DNA of 64,000 bases from Limimaricola sp964022235 (GTDB lineage: Bacteria; Pseudomonadota; Alphaproteobacteria; Rhodobacterales; Rhodobacteraceae): the NCBI RefSeq assembly GCF_964022235.1, contig NZ_CAXHZL010000017.1:7877-71876 (forward strand), written 5' to 3'. Shown one piece after another: positions 62,877-64,000 of this stretch. The notes under the pieces were generated by a model. It had not been told where the DNA came from. It did no database searches and worked only from the letters and a program-made list of their open reading frames with translations. Both the position numbers and the translations under genes were made by a program. Each line of letters opens with the position of its first letter. The first letter of the stretch is position 1.

Positions 62877-63220
62877 ATGAGAAGAAGCCAGTTCAGCGAG
62901 GAGCAGATCATCCGCATCCTGAAAGAGCACCAAGCCGGGCTCGGGGTGAAGGAGCTGTGCCGACAGCACGGGATCAGCGACGCGACCTTCTACAAGTGGC
63001 GCTCGAAGTATGGCGCCATGGAGGTGTCCGACGGTCGCCATTCAGACGCCACTGGCCCAAGCCCAATGGCGACGCGGCCGAAGGCGCTGGAAGCCGCGAA
63101 TGCGAAGCTGAAGAGTGTGAGGGGACCGTCGCCCCGTTGGGGCGGCGAAAGCCCCGATCACGCTGGCGGAGCAGATGCTGGACATGGCCACGCTCAAGGA
63201 AATGCTCGCAAAAAACTTTT
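62877..63220 (+). pseudogene. IS3-family transposase orfA, interrupted
   Basis: The start is ATG 62877 with GAGGAG upstream. MRRSQFSEEQIIRILKEHQAGLGVKELCRQHGISDATFYKWRSKYG is the orfA helix-turn-helix, and EVSD..KALEAANAKLK its leucine-zipper part. Two short extra segments (about 63034-63074 and 63114-63171) break the zipper. The second shifts the frame, so the orfA end (LAEQMLDMATLKEMLAKNF) is read in another frame up to the TGA near 63220. Confidence 0.72.
63034..63074. repeat. Short insert with inverted ends inside IS3 orfA
   Basis: GTCGCCATT (63034-63042) and AATGGCGAC (63065-63073) form 9-bp inverted ends around 22 bases, and CGACG occurs on both sides (63029-63033 and 63070-63074). It adds about 13 codons that are not in ordinary orfA proteins. 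Confidence 0.5.
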
Positions 63221-63295
63221 GAGGATGTGCCATGGCGCGCCATCGGTCCGAGCGACAATGGCGCATGTTCGAGGAGACGTGCCGTGGACTGGGCC

Positions 63296-64000
63296 ATGAC
63301 AGAGAAAAGCTATTCGCGGCGGCGCGCCTGCGCCTTGGTAGGGATCGATCCGCGCATGTGTCGGCGGCTGCGAGCACTTGCCGGCGAGCGAAGACGCTTC
63401 GGCTATTGCCGCCTGCACCTCCTGTTGGAGCGGGAGGGCTGGGTGCTGAACTGGAAGAAGCTGTATCGGCTCTACCGCGAAGAAGGGCTGACCGTGCGCA
63501 AGCGCGGCGGCCGCAAACGCGCCATCGGGACAAGGGCGCCCATGGCGATCCCGCAAGGGCCGAACCAGCGATGGAGCCTGGACTTCGTATCCGACAGCTT
63601 CGCCGACGGCAGGCGGTTCCGGGTGCTCTGCGTGATCGATGACTTCACCCGGGAGTCTCTGGCGACCGTCGTCGATACCTCGCTATCTGGGCAACGGGTT
63701 GCGCGTGAGCTCGACCGGATCGCCGAACTGCGGGGCTATCCTTGCATGGTGGTCAGCGACAACGGCACGGAGCTGACCAGCAATGCGATCCTGAAATGGC
63801 AGGAGGACCGCAAGGTGGAATGGCACTACATCGCGCCGGGAAAGCCAATGCAGAACGGCTTCGTCGAGAGCTTTAACGGGCGACTGCGCGACGAATGCCT
63901 GAACGAGCACCTGTTCTCGAACCGTCGTCCATTGTGCTCGGACCATTTATGGATGGCTCCCGCGTGGCAAGGGCTTTCGTGGCGTTCCGGCGACTGGTCG
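63296..64000 (+). CDS. IS3-family transposase orfB (DDE integrase), runs out of window
   Basis: The open frame from ATG 63296 (MTEKSYSRRRACALVGIDPRM) continues to the window end. It has the HTH_21-like start, RFGYCRLHLLLEREGWVLNWKKLYRLYREEGLTVRKRGGRKRA, then the rve domain with the catalytic Asp in WSLDFV.D, the second Asp in SDNGTELTS and the Glu in NGFVESFNGRLRDECLNEHLFSN. After about 63925 the sequence (RRPLCSDHLWMAPAWQG) no longer looks like orfB, so the C-terminus is probably lost. Confidence 0.75.
   Translation, partial: MTEKSYSRRRACALVGIDPRMCRRLRALAGERRRFGYCRLHLLLEREGWVLNWKKLYRLYREEGLTVRKRGGRKRAIGTRAPMAIPQGPNQRWSLDFVSDSFADGRRFRVLCVIDDFTRESLATVVDTSLSGQRVARELDRIAELRGYPCMVVSDNGTELTSNAILKWQEDRKVEWHYIAPGKPMQNGFVESFNGRLRDECLNEHLFSNRRPLCSDHLWMAPAWQGLSWRSGDWS

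Larger units (their letters stand above)
62850..63925 (+). mobile_element. IS3-family insertion sequence (IS407/IS51-like), damaged
   Basis: It carries an orfA-type helix-turn-helix protein and an orfB DDE integrase in the usual overlapping arrangement. The left end lies close to 62850 next to the LysR fragment; terminal inverted repeats could not be fixed by eye. The similarity to orfB stops near 63925, so the right end is either truncated or replaced. Confidence 0.75.

Overview
The window is high-GC bacterial chromosome whose gene content and order point to an alphaproteobacterium of the Rhodobacterales (Roseobacter/Paracoccaceae type). The main clues are a urease operon with a tiny extra gene between ureA and ureB, an Aap/Bzt-type amino-acid ABC transporter, an ATP12-type F1 chaperone gene, the order rpmH-rnpA-yidD-ttcA-...-yidC-engB-argB, and S14 and adenylate kinase proteins of the expected types. 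The genus assignment is inference from memory of such genomes; no database was searched.

Layout. 1-6623: end of a membrane-protein gene, then a complete urease operon ureD-A-(50 aa)-B-C-E-F-G followed by a LysR regulator. 6705-11246: an Xre/MbcA-like antitoxin without a toxin, a TRIC/UPF0126 channel, an AGCS sodium:alanine symporter and a membrane-anchored coiled-coil protein. 11348-17554: a sugar-transfer cluster made of a sulfotransferase, a fused sucrose-phosphate synthase/phosphatase-like enzyme and three further glycosyltransferases. 17743-19045: DUF533/TerB-like and DUF2934 proteins.

19214-30572: an 11.4-kb integrative element inserted at the 3' end of tRNA-Arg(ACG). It is bounded by an 18-bp direct repeat and carries a tyrosine integrase, an AlpA-type regulator, a primase-like zinc-finger/Toprim protein, a DUF3631 ATPase with a symmetric GTCAC/GTGAC repeat array in its 3' end, small phage-type proteins, a pseudogene, an orphan GAF-HWE histidine kinase and an AT-richer tail with a DUF6471 gene and a membrane protein. 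It has no capsid, terminase or conjugation genes, so it looks like a phage-satellite-like or mobilizable island.

30559-42025: tRNA-Arg, a histidine kinase/flavoprotein/TVP38 operon, then rpmH-rnpA-yidD-ttcA, an EAL phosphodiesterase, yidC-engB-argB and a SixA-like phosphatase. 42090-46901: aapJQMP transporter on the minus strand. 47093-51354: ATP12, a Gph-like phosphatase, an RluC-type pseudouridine synthase, CrcB/FluC and RarA. 51441-52052: a LuxR solo.

52152-61922: the spc/alpha ribosomal operon on the minus strand (rpmC to rplQ). It contains an internal Rho-independent terminator and a candidate new promoter between rpmD and rplO. Beyond rpmC the window holds a broken LysR gene and a damaged IS3-family element (62238-64000), so the upstream S10-type ribosomal genes are not seen here.
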